Below, piece by piece: positions 22,452-33,248 of a stretch of DNA of 64,000 nt (position 1 is its first letter; each line of letters opens with the position of its first letter). This DNA is from Amaranthus tricolor (taxonomy: Eukaryota > Streptophyta > Magnoliopsida > Caryophyllales > Amaranthaceae). The stretch lies in assembly GCF_026212465.1 (NCBI RefSeq), contig NC_080056.1, positions 13,225,607-13,289,606 on the forward strand, written 5' to 3'. Under the pieces are notes generated by a model that saw nothing but the letters and a program-made list of their open reading frames with translations, did no database searches and was not told the DNA's origin. A program made the translations under genes and the position numbers.

Positions 22452-24492
22452 GGTAATGAAATATTTTCGATTATTATAGGTAATCATAGCGTTCTCCTTT
22501 CTCTCTTCTCCTTTTTTCTCATAAAAAAACCCTAGCCTTTATTGTTAATTTTAGTTTACTATCAACATTAGCTAATGGTTGATGGTAAGCCCACAATCTC
22601 TTTATTTTTGTTTTTTTTTAATTATAAATAAAATCCATTCTTTCTATATTATACAGTTATTCTAATCATTTATTGGATTCATTCAATCTACCCATATATT
22701 GGGTTTTAAAGTCTCTCATGGTGAGAGTTTGGAGTCTTATTATCAATTCGATGGTAAAAAGGTATATGACATCATGACGGGAATATAATTAATGGTATCA
22801 AATTTATTACTATTTCAAAGCCACACAAAATCTAAAGACCACCTCAGAGGAGGTTGTATCAATAAGAGATGTGATAGATGGAATGTTTCAGTGTTAGAGC
22901 TCATTTACAATGATCGTGACTTTTTCGATATAGAAATTTGTTTGATTAAAATTGTTATGCATTTGATTGATTGTTACTCTGTTGTAGATGTCAGATGACA
23001 TTTTTATCAATTAATTTTTAGTTCCTTAAAAAAAATGTGATCACAGCGTTTTACTAGATTATAACTGTGATTTGTATACTAATTAGAATAGTTACTATTA
23101 ATCATAATCAAGTCCTAAGTAGTGATTGGATTAAATTATATACACCCTCTGTTTTCATTTGTTTTCCATTCATTTTTTATGCAATTCCAATGCAACTTAA
23201 AAATTAAATTATTTTAAATGTGAGTTTTTAAAAATTCTTAAAAGTTGATATTTAAAAAATATATATATATTGAGATGAATCTATCAAGATTCATAGTCAA
23301 AGTTTGATATTAAAATGGGTAAATTCTATTTGAGAACAACATAGGAAAACAGAGGGAGTATAACATAAGATGCTTATTGGTATTATGGTGGTAACTGGCA
23401 AGCATATTGTATCTAAAACATATGAAGAGATATTTATCTTCGTTTTGTTATTTGGAACTTAAGTAATGCATATGAAAATATAAGAGTGAGTTATTCGGAT
23501 AAAAACCATAAACCAAATCAGTCGAAAACACTAACGGAACAACGATTCTAGGGAAGTGACTTTAAAAGTCGGATTGTTAAGAGTTAAAAAAATTTATATT
23601 CTTTCTGGTAAATTAATGAAAGCTGGAATTTATTGTAAGGAATTTTTCTAACATATTTTATATTAATATTTGTCACTTGAGTGATAATCTAGATGAAATT
23701 GTAGTATTTGAACATTTTCGCAGCATAGTTGATAAGATTAATAAAATTCAATCAGTGATAGGTAACAGAACAACGATCCTAGATAAGATAAAAAAGTGAC
23801 TTCAAAGATTAAGTTATTTATAATTAATTAAAAGTTCAGGTTATTCTTGAAAAAAATTGTAAAAGCTTTGGTTTTTTTTTTTTTTGAGAATTTTTCCAAA
23901 CATATTTTAGAATAATATTTCTCATTTGAGTGATATTCTAGAATTATAATATTTGGACATTTTCTCATAGTTTATAAGATCAATTAATTATATAAAAAAC
24001 AAATTTTAAAAAAGCTTGAATTTGAAAATATCTGTATGACATGAGTATCATAATCAGGATTTATTGAGACGATTTTATTTTTTTATATTTGTATATATTG
24101 CTAAATGGGATATAGTTAAGGATTAAAATTTATAGTGTCAAAACTTAATTGATGAAGATTGAAAATCTTATGATACTGCTGCCTAATTTAGTCACATTTT
24201 GATTTTATTTTAGAGAATGGAATCACAGAAAATTCCTTGATAATTAAACACAATAATGATAATTTGTATACTTGAATTATTGTTTAAAAATCATATTTTG
24301 ATGTATGTCAATACTAAAACTTTTTGTATTTTCCTAGTTTCTATACTAGTTTAATTATAAATTAATATGTAGAGCTAGAGAATCAAGACTTGTCTTAAAT
24401 GGAGAGAAAATTCTACTTTCTAGTAAAGGTCTGATGAGTTTGATTGTCACCTAAATTTCTCATTCTGTTAGCTTACCTTGTAATAAAACAAA
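22452..24492. other. AT-rich intergenic DNA without recognised genes
   Basis: Two kilobases with only short unsupported open frames. The one at 22792-22998 has no family resemblance. A Stowaway-like phrase near 23150-23160 and GGAGTA near 23355 may be worn ends of a small MITE of about 200 bp. A roughly repeated block containing ACGATYCTAG with AAGTGACTT occurs near 23540 and 23770. Confidence 0.5.
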
Positions 24493-25694
24493 AGGAAAAA
24501 TTTGTTTCTAAAAAGCTAACAATTAGCTTATCGGCAGATAAAGGGTTTATCTTTAGTTTATTCTAGAAAGGGCAGACAAAGGGCTTTCAGGTAAGTGATA
24601 CCTATATAATAACTGATTTCCTTTGTAATTAGTTAAAGCTTATAAATTTGTAGGGATGTCGAGTAACTTCTTTCACCCTACTTCTTCTTTATTTCATATT
24701 TCTCTCTCTTTGTCTTTCTTTCTCTATGTTTCTCTCTCTATGTGAAAATGAGTGGATGTAGTTGTTCTATTCGCGATAAGAGCTCAAATGCAAATGATAT
24801 GTTTTCACAATTTGGAGGAACATGTTTAGATGGAATTGGATATTTATGAAATACATACACATTTACTACTCTATTTTGAATTACTGTATCATACAAATTG
24901 ATAACTTCATTCTCCCCATCCATTTTCCCTAATCCATCCTTCAAACTAAAATCTGGAAGCAGGTAAAAAATTCCTTCTATTTCTTTATCTCCATTGCTTC
25001 TAACAACTAAGTTCATCAAGTATTCCATTGACAAATGATCGGTATCTATTGCAAATATTCTATCAAAACCTTCAATATGCATAATAGAACCTTTGGATTC
25101 CTTAAATTTACCCCATTAACAAATTCTAATAGACATATTAAACTCCATTGTGTTCATAAACTGAGATAAAACCCTAAAATTCAAAATTGCATATGTACAA
25201 AATCAACTTTCTACCATAAATTGAGGAAAACTTAATTTCGATGCAAAAATTCGAACCATTTAAAGCAATGTTGCAAGGTTTGATTGAGCAATTAAAAAGA
25301 AATACTAACTTCTAATTGTACGTACTAAAGATGTTTTTGAAAATAACTTTGCAAAGTCGCAAAATGGCCCTTCTCAATCGATCCTTAAACCAAGTATTAA
25401 TGATCTGCCATAGAAGTACTGAAGAAGTTGATTGCAGAAATTTTTTTGGTTGAAGAACATAAGCTGCATGTGAAACGATAAAATGAAAAGATTTTGAATT
25501 TATTTTTGACAATTTTGTAAAGTGACAGCTATAACAGTGTAGTAGACTTCATTAAATGGTTTCCCGGTTGACAGTTAAAAAGCCCTTTATTTGGAAATGA
25601 AGACGTATAGGTTGACCCTTTGTAGAATAAACTAAAAGTTAGCCTTTTATCTGCAGACAGATAAAACATTAAGTTTTTCAAAGAAAATTTTCCT
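24493..25694 (-). mobile_element. Short MULE derivative with a PB1-like exon
   Basis: Imperfect inverted repeats of about 110-130 bp occupy 24493-24600 and 25565-25694 (shared blocks GGAAAAWTTTK, CAGATAAA, TTTAGTTTATTCTA, AAAGGGCTTT). A weak 9-bp target duplication (TAAAACAAA and TAAAAAAAG, 7 of 9) may flank it. The 1.2-kb length and one PB1-like exon fit a deletion derivative of a PB1-bearing MULE. Boundaries are approximate. Confidence 0.62.
24738..25082 (-). CDS. PB1-like domain fragment of a MULE protein
   Basis: An open frame of 114 residues starts MHIEGFDRIFAIDTDHLSM. The order of features (FAIDTDHLSMEYLMNLV, then FYLLPDFSLKDGL, then VVNVYVFHK near the end) is that of the PB1-like domain found at the N-terminus of MULE transposases. 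No catalytic domain follows within the element, so it is a remnant or a stand-alone small protein. It is unrelated by position to the MULE at 18.6-22.3 kb, which carries its own PB1-like start. Confidence 0.62.
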   Translation of the reverse strand: MHIEGFDRIFAIDTDHLSMEYLMNLVVRSNGDKEIEGIFYLLPDFSLKDGLGKMDGENEVINLYDTVIQNRVVNVYVFHKYPIPSKHVPPNCENISFAFELLSRIEQLHPLIFT

Positions 25695-26771
25695 TAAAAA
25701 AAGGAGGGTCATTCAATGACAATAGCCAATGGTTCTAATGTTCTACTTTGATCTCTCATATTCTAATCAATGTTGTTAAAATCACGATTCGGATCGTAGA
25801 ATCGTACGATTTTACGATTCAAATACACACTAACGATTCAAATCGTTACTAAAATCGGAATCAATTAGAATCGCAAGTACAATCGTAGGAATCGTATAAA
25901 ATCGTAGAATGCAACTAGAATGATACGATTCTATCGATTCTATACGATTCTAATAGTTCTCCACAAAAATGCTAAATTAGGTCTTAGCCTACCCAATCAA
26001 CTACATCCATGGACCCTAACTGCTACTTTTTTTTTTTTTTTTTTACTTTTTAAAGATTAAATTGAGACTCATGACCATAATATCACTGTTTTATGAACAA
26101 AACACGTAGGAGTTGAGACATTTAGCTTTTTAATGATATTTTTTGCTAGCTTCGAGCTATATTCTTTTATCTACATTGTCATACAAGACTTCGTTTCATT
26201 TGGTGTTACCAACTTATTAATATGTAAATTGGTGTTCATAATAAATAATATTTGCATTATTAATTGCTAAAATTATTGAGCTAATTCAGTTGGTGTCATA
26301 AAATTACTAGGTCATTGAAAGTGTTACAATATACTGTGGCTTTGATAAAACTATTATACTCCCTCCTATTCCTCTTATGTGTCCCATTTTCTTTTTGGGT
26401 CAAGTTACACTGATTGTCCCATTTCTATTTTTAGTATAGTTTATTTTACCTTTATACCCGTAGAAGTTTATTCTATTCTCAATTATATCTTCCATTACCC
26501 ATACTAATTTCACTCCCTTATTACTAATCAACAACATCTAAAATCTAATTAACACACCCTCCCATTAATCATTCCCTCCTTCTTTAAACTTAAAACCTAC
26601 CCATTCCCATTTGGTTTTTCGTCTAGTTCATATCAGAACCCTAGATCTGGGACTTTTTGTTCTTCATCTCTTTGTTCTTTAAGAACCCTAGATCTGGGTG
26701 AACATCTTCTTCATATTGCACTAGTGTTCTTCTCCCTCTTCTTTTGTGCTTTCGTGTTCTTATCTCTTCTC

Positions 26772-27203
26772 ATGGAAAATCGTAAGTCTCCTCTGCAATC
26801 ACCCCTGAAGAACCCTAAGTCGCCTTTGAACTCACCCCTGAAGAATAAGAACTCGCCATTGAATCACCCCTGAAAATCCCTAACTCGCCTAGTTCTTCAC
26901 ATTTGAGAATCCCCAAATCCCCTTACAAATCGGGTTCTAAGATTGAGTTTAAGGGTTTTAATGATGGAAACCCTAGATCTGGGCTGTCATCATTTGAGGA
27001 TGAATATTTTAATTATTATGATGACTCAACTTCTGTTGAGATTGATCCTAAATGGGTAAGACAACTTAACTCTGAAGATGAACCCATTTACACACCTGAG
27101 CCTGAAATGTATCCTGATCGTGAATATTCTTCCGCTGATGCTGTATTTTCGAATACTGATTGTGAAGAAGAGGATTGGCTTGATAAGCTTGGTCCTTTCT
27201 CAA
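26772..27203 (+). pseudogene. Second, unidentified ORF of the mariner: Ser-Pro repeats and acidic C-terminus
   Basis: ATG 26772 starts a frame rich in SPL/LKNPKSPL-type repeats that meets TGA at 26871-26873. One lost base at about 26862-26870 moves the reading to the next frame, which continues at once with the same composition (LKIPNSPSSSHLRIPKSPYK) and then an acidic part (DDSTSVEIDPKWV, EEDWLDKLGPFS). A good donor (CAA before GTGAGT) ends the exon at 27203; the next exon was not found. I do not recognise the family. The proline-directed serines could be phosphorylation sites. It may be a captured host exon or a mariner accessory gene. Confidence 0.5.
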
Positions 27204-27824
27204 GTGAGTTTCTGTTCTTGTGGGTGCATGTTGGTATTGACTGATGATGATTGTTTATTAAGTCGTTTTTGATGCATTTTTTTCCTTTGCTTTGTGAACT
27301 TCGAGTGAGAGCAATATTTAGCCACCTAAAGTCGAACATACGGGGTTTGGATTGTTTTCCAACATTTTAAGCGCAGAGACGTTCGATTTCAACTCAATGA
27401 TTTGAAAAAAAAATTGTCTAATTTACCTAAGAGTACTGCAAACAACCAATTTTTTCATTAATCTATATATAAATACAAATGTTTCATTTTAAACAACATA
27501 AACGTTTTACATTGTTGTTTAGATCTAAAACATCCCATGTCTAAGATCCCAAAAATATGTCCAAAATCAAAAGGCGTCTCATTTGAAACTTGTTGCTGTG
27601 TTTGTGTGCTGTTGTTCATGTGTTGCTGGTTTATGTGTTGTTGTTCATCAGTTTCTGTGTTGTTGGTTTTCCATTGCTGCTCCCAAAAGTAACTGATGTT
27701 TGAAATGTTTACATTGGTTGTTGTTGTGCTGTTGTTACTTGTTGTTGTGCTGTTGTTAGTTGTGCATACACCCAAAAATAAGTGATGTTTTGTTATATGG
27801 CCCAAAAGGAAGATCACCCTTCCA

Positions 27825-29257
27825 TCATTCTTGTTGTTGACCTTCTTGATCAGTCAGCTGGCTTGTTTTCCCTATGTGAATGTTCTCATTGACTTGCACA
27901 ATCCCTTGTTCAATGCCCCCTGCATAAACAATCAGTTCCACATACTGATTCATTGTTTTTGAACTTAGTTTTGTGAATAAATGTTAAAGTGAATCAACAA
28001 CCAATTGTTTGTCAATACTGAGGTAATCTGGTAAAGTGCCTTCCCTTACTGCCTTTGTTTTGTTCATGTGAGGAATGTGATAGTCGAATCCTCCTTTCTT
28101 TTCATCGCCTCTATCATACATGCTTGTAATGTGATGAATACAAACTTAAGACACTGTGGACTTAGATTCTCAAAAGCATTATTCACAGCCCTAAGTAACT
28201 GTGTTACATTGTAAGCAGCTTTTTGATACTGTAAAGCTTGAATGGATCTAAAAAAAACCTAAATCTAGTACATTCATGTCAGGGGAATTTGATGGTTGTT
28301 GAACTAGTTGAATGTAGAACCCATCTTTCATTGCCTCTTCTAAAAATTCTCTGTCATTATGTGCTATATGTGGTTTGGCATTGTCTTGTTGAATGTAAAT
28401 ATGCTTTGACAATCCTTCAGGCCATTTTGCTCTTATGGTTGGCAGCACATTAGTGATAAGCATTGCTCTAATATGTTCTTTCATGATTGATTGTATTGGT
28501 TTTGTTTCCAACTCCCCCCTTTTCCTGTTCTTGGAGCTTCTTTTTGCTGGCTTCTGTGTAATAAATGGCCAAATGCCTATCTTACCATAAAAAAAAAATC
28601 ACCATCAGTTGTAAATATTAGCTTTGCAACAGCACACATAAACATGATTTTTGGAATGAACCTCTTTGATTGACACTTTCTATGTGGTTCTACTTCACCC
28701 GGAGCTAGATAATAAGTCTGTGTCTCTCGGGTTAGATAGAAGTGTTTTTCATCTATGTGAACAACATTAGTGTATGGTTGAAACTTGAATGCATCATTAT
28801 GTTCATCATATTCACATTTAGATAACGCAAAACTTAACCTGTGTAGCTTGTTATTCTCATTCAAAGTTGGTTTGATTGTGTTTGTGTGCTTCCTTATGAC
28901 TATGCTCTTCTTCCATCTACATACTGTGGTTTGTGACACCCCCATCTGCTTAGAAATTGAATGTTGAGTACATTTGAGTTCATATTTGATGGCTTTAAAT
29001 TTTTCTTCATCAAATTCAATTTTGTTTGGTGCATCTCTTCCTACTCTCTTGCTGTTGTTAATAACTGTGTTGTTATTCCTGATTTGCTTTTTCACTTCAT
29101 TCCACAATCGTGTGATTGTTTTCCTACACACTTGAAATTCAGTGGCAAGTGCATTGATTGTGCCTAGCACTGGTTTGCCCTTCTTATTTAATGTTGAAAA
29201 TAGCCTTTACATTATTTGGATTCTTTGTTGTGTAGTTAGGTTTTTTGAAGGAGCCAT
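27825..29257 (-). pseudogene. Mariner transposase, multiple frameshifts and stops
   Basis: Start ATG 29257 (MAPSKNLTTQQRIQIM) is followed by an in-frame TAA at 29207-29209. The helix-turn-helix region (TRLWNEVKKQIRNNN, QHSISKQMGVSQTTVCRW) and catalytic segments VVHIDEKHF, IYIQQDNAKPHI and NSPDMNVLDLGFF show the three Asp residues in a plant DD39D arrangement. Frameshifts fall in the T run near 28588-28600, in the T run near 28250 and near 28090. A further in-frame TAA lies at 27984-27986, and the frame then continues to TGA at 27825-27827. The protein family is beyond doubt, and the gene is dead. Confidence 0.9.
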
Positions 29258-30611
29258 TTTTTTTTTGGTTGGATGTGTAATTAATGACTTATGTTTGGTG
29301 TATTTATTGCCTCTGATGTGGTCTGTTGTGCTGAGATTTATGTTTTGGCGCCTAAATTAATTTATAAAATGTTGTGGTGTGTTTGTTCTTCATGCTACTG
29401 TGTTGGCGCCAACATTTCGTTCCGGGTTATTTTATCTTATTGGCGGCAGTTTCTGATTCACTTTAATTTTTTGGACATTTTAATTTGGGTTTCTAAAACA
29501 TTTTGGGTACTGTGATGAAATTTTTAGTTGAAAATTTGGTTGTTTACAAATCGGTGGCTATTTATAAAATTAATAATGCGTCATTTTTGGTAATTTTGGA
29601 AAACTGAAGTCAATGATCGCAAAAAAATCCGCACTCACATGATCAGTAACGACTGTAACTACAACGAGGCCGTCGAAGAATTGAGAAGGCCAACTCAAAT
29701 ACCGTAATGCTTCTATGTAATTTAATTTAGTACTCGGAAAAATTTATGTAATTTCGAACGATTATTGTACATGTAGGACTTATTTATGTAATTTCGGTTT
29801 GAAGTAGACGGGCGATGTAATTTTAGTGTTGAACTGAAAAAAAATTTGGACTATTGATGTTAAAAAAATTCAGCTCTTAGATTTGGTTAAAAAGTGCTTG
29901 AAATTAGTGGAAATCATTAATTCATTAATCTTTGCAATTAAAAATCCATAATACCACTCTCACTCTTACCCTTAGGGTCCCATTTTTACTCACCTTAAAA
30001 TCCGTGAAAAGTCAAATGAGACTCCTAAAAGGAATTTGAGGGAGTATGTTAGATCACTCTGCTTAGTGATACTTGATCATTGTCAATGTATCTATTTAGT
30101 GTTTGTGTTTTATTAAAATATTAATTATATAATTAGTGTATATCTTATTATGTTTGTTAATTCATTAAAATAAGGGGAAAAGGCAACAAATAAGAAGTAT
30201 ATATGTATTTATTGGATTAATAACAAATTTATTAAAATATTAAATGAATTTTAAGTGTCATATTACAATAAAAATGGCTAAACAATATAAATTAGCAATT
30301 AATCTTTTTATTTTTGCAAAATTATAGAATCATTCAATTCTACGATTTGATTCTACGATCCGATTCTAATACATGTTTTTTAACAACCTTAATTCTAATA
30401 AAATATTCCATTTGATTTGACATATTTTTCGACGTACTATTTCAGTTTAAAATATTACTAATTGTGTATGTATTTGGTGAGTCTATTCCCTCAATATTGC
30501 AAAATAAAAAAATAATTCCCACTTTCCATAAAATGGGAAAGTAATTCCCACTTTACCGTCCACGTAGGATTATTTGGTAATTTTTTTATTTTTAAAAAAA
30601 AAAATTTGGGT

Positions 30612-30636
30612 AAACCGCCACTTGAAGTGGCGGTTT
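30612..30636. repeat. Subterminal palindrome, left side
   Basis: The 25-bp sequence reads AAACCGCCAC then TTGAA then GTGGCGGTTT, a near-perfect hairpin just inside the left inverted repeat and upstream of the transposase. It matches the three palindromes at the other end. Confidence 0.85.
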
Positions 30637-30811
30637 TATACCTGTACAAAAAAATGCGAACGAGGTTGACTCTTTAGATCAGGAGGATGAGCATATTGAT
30701 TCTGATTCAGAAGAGGATGATGAAAGAAGAGAAGCTCTAGATGCATGGATGAGGTTGATCAAAGATTGGCTTAGAATTGATGAGGTTGATCAAAGATTGA
30801 TTGATGCATAG

Positions 30812-32749
30812 ATGACCTGGAACGATGACAACTCCATGAATGAAAATGGAGACTTTAGGATAGGGCAAGAGTTTAGCTCCTTAGACCACCTTAAGAAGAA
30901 TGTTAAAGCATGGGCGATTTCTAATAATAGAAACTTCCGTGTAATTGAGTCGGAGCCTTCAAAGTACGTTATCCAATGCACTAATGCGGAGATTATAGGT
31001 TGTGAATGGAGGATGCGAGCTGTTATGACCGCAACGGGATCATTTAAGATTGTGCGATATAAGGGTCATAATCAAGATTGCTCAGTACATTACAGTGACG
31101 ACCATCCCCTCCTTACTTCTGAATTTGTTGCTGATCTTATCGTGGATATGATTAGAGTTGATCCAGCGCTTAAGGTGAAGTCAATCGTTAATTTTGTAAA
31201 AAATAAATACGGATTTGTAATAACATATAAGAGAGCTTGGTTGGCCAAAAATAAGGCTATAACAAAAATGTTTGGGGATTGGGATAAGTCCTTTGAGGAG
31301 CTTCCACGGTACGTGCAGGCATTAATGCAATCTAATCCAGGAACAGTGGTGCAATGGGAAGTCCAACCGACAATGGATCCTACCAAAGTGATGTTTCAGC
31401 GAATGTTTTGGGCTTTCGGACCATCCATTAAGGGTTTTCCCCACTGTCGTCCCCTTATTTCTATAGATGGTACACATTTGTACGGAAAGTACAGAGGCAC
31501 ACTTATGATTGGTATGTCCATAGATGCAAATTCTCAGTTGTTCCCACTTGCCTTTGCCGTTGTGGAGGGAGAGAGCAACGACACATGGAGTTGGTTCTTG
31601 GATTGTATAAGGCATTATGTCACTAAGAGGGACGGCTTATGTGTTATATCTGATCGTCACAAGGGAATTTTGCATGCAATGAACAGAGTTGGAAAAGGTT
31701 GGGAAGAACCATATGCATTCCATCGATTTTGTAAACGTCATCTAGCTTCAAACGTGCATAAGAAGTTTAAAAACATAGCGGTTAAGAACTTATTTGGAAA
31801 AGCTTCTGAACAGACAAATATTCGGAAGTATAATTTCTACATGAATCGCCTTAAAGAGCTTAATGAGGATGCGTACAAGTACTTGGTGGATGGTTCTATT
31901 CCCGAGCGCCAATGGACTTTGATTCATGACGGTGGGCATCGATATGGAGTGAGAACTACAAACATGTCTGAAGCGTTCAACGGCGTTATGAAAGGGGCCA
32001 GGTCACTCCCAATCACTTCATTAGTTAGGATGACATTCTACCGGGTAAACAAATACTTTGCCACAAGGAGGGATTTAGGGAGAAGCAGATTAGATAGTGG
32101 ACATGTGTATGCGAAGAAACCAAGTGATACGATTGATAAGAATGCTGAAAAAGCACGCTTTCATGATGTTAGGATATATGACACAGTGCGTGGGATATTT
32201 GAGGTCACCACTGGTTGTGGCAATAGGATAGCAGGAAAAGGTGGAAAATCCTACATGGTTGACCTCACAGCAACATCATGCACATGTCAGAAACCAACCA
32301 TCTTCAAGTTACCGTGCTCACATGTTCTTGCAGTATGTCGAGCTCGTAACATATCGTACGATGCTTTTGTGGACCCTTCATTTCGCACTACAAAATACGT
32401 ATCGACATATACGAAGTCTTTCATGCCCGTTCCAGACATGTTCACTTGCGATCCTTGGAATGGTCCTACAGTTGTTCCAGATCCCTCAACGAAGCGTGCA
32501 AAGGGTCGTCCGCGATCAACTCGTATATGGAACGAAATGGATGCACCGTTGAAGCGTCCTCGTAACTCGTGTACCTTTTGTGGATGTAGTGGTTATAATA
32601 AGAAAACATGCCCTCGAAGGTCAACAAAGTATGTTTTTTTTTAAAATTTTGTAACAACATGTTCAATCTGATAATATTTAAATGATTTTAATAACACTTA
32701 TGTATGTTTCAGCGATCATGGCGATGCCGGGCCCAGTAGCGGAGGTTGA
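30812..32749 (+). CDS. Mutator-like (MURA) transposase with SWIM finger, nearly intact
   Basis: Exon 1 is 30812-32628 and a short last exon is 32713-32749, joined by a GT-AG intron; the total is 617 residues. A MuDR-type N-terminal domain (GQEFSSLDHLKKNVKAWAI to about residue 110) is followed by the MULE DDE core: Asp219 in SIDGTHLYGKYRG, Asp281 in ISDRHKGI and Glu387 in NMSEAFNG, with the family CKRH motif between. A SWIM finger (CTCQKPTIFKLPCSH from residue 490) and a zinc knuckle whose His is Tyr (CTFCGCSGYNKKTC) end it. A TAG lies directly before the ATG. The acidic frame upstream of it (30658-30808) continues the same reading, so the original protein was probably longer and lost its start. 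Confidence 0.88.
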
Positions 32750-33036
32750 CGAGTTCACACCATCTCATCGACCGGTGTGCAAAACAAAAGGGGTCGGGGG
32801 TTGTAGTTTAACAAGCTTTGTATATTCTTATACGACTTGAACTTCTTGTATGAGTTTCCATAATTGTAATATATCTTTGCATTAGTTTCATAATTATTTT
32901 TTTCAAAACAATCCAGTTCGTAATTGATTATTATGGAATAGATGATATTGAACTAGTTTAATGCATGTTGCGTTCACTATTTTAAAATGAAAGAAAAAAA
33001 AAACTTAAGGCAAAGAAAAAAAAAAAAGTCACAAGC

Positions 33037-33132
33037 AAACCGTCACATGAAGTGGCGGTTTACCTGGACCAAACCGCCACTTCAGATGGCGTTTTTGTGG
33101 TTAAGGCAAACCGCCACTTGAGATGGCGGTTT
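33037..33132. repeat. Three subterminal palindromes, right side
   Basis: Copies at 33037-33061, 33071-33096 and 33108-33132 all follow AAACCGYCAC(N5)GTGGCGGTTT with small changes, in a 96-bp cluster just inside the right inverted repeat. The same 25-bp unit stands alone at 30612-30636. Confidence 0.85.
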
Positions 33133-33248
33133 TATCTGAAAAAAAAAAAATTAAATTTTCCACGTGGACGGTATTGTGGGAAATACTTTCCCAAATAATG
33201 CAAAGTGAGAATTATTTTTTTATTTTGCAATATTTTGGGAATAGACTC

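Larger units (their letters stand above)
26359..30044 (-). mobile_element. Plant mariner-like element (DD39D class), TA target duplication
   Basis: Ends begin CTCCCTCCTATTCCTCTTA and, read inward from the right, CTCCCTCAAATTCCTTTTA, with TA on both sides (26357-26358 and 30045-30046). At 3686 bp it is close to the length of complete plant mariners such as beet Vulmar. It holds a broken transposase gene on the minus strand and a separate convergent ORF on the plus strand. Confidence 0.9.
25768..30391. mobile_element. hAT element, 8-bp TSD ATTCTAAT, split by a mariner
   Basis: ATTCTAAT at 25760-25767 and 30392-30399 flanks ends CAATGTTGTTAAAATCACG and, read inward from the right, TAAGGTTGTTAAAAAACAT. 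ACGATTCT-type palindromic arms follow both ends, as in the related copy at 18264-22451. Taking out the mariner (26359-30044) leaves about 0.94 kb without genes. Confidence 0.87.
30479..33248 (+). mobile_element. MULE with about 110-bp terminal inverted repeats, 9-bp TSD
   Basis: Ends GAGTCTATTCCCTCAATATT and, from the right inward, GAGTCTATTCCCAAAATATT match over about 110 bp (common blocks GCAAAATAAAAAAATAATTC and TACCGTCCACGT). The flanks GTATTTGGT (30470-30478) and ATATTTGGT (33249-33257) agree at 8 of 9 bases. At 2770 bp, with a nearly complete transposase, it is the best candidate for a recently active MULE here. Confidence 0.92.

Noticed and set aside
22792..22998. 68-residue plus-strand ORF
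   Set aside because: AT-driven chance frame with no homology that I recognise and no promoter or splice support.
27458..27817. Thr/Asn/Gln-rich minus-strand ORF in the mariner
   Set aside because: Low-complexity repeats downstream of the transposase stop; likely untranslated sequence.
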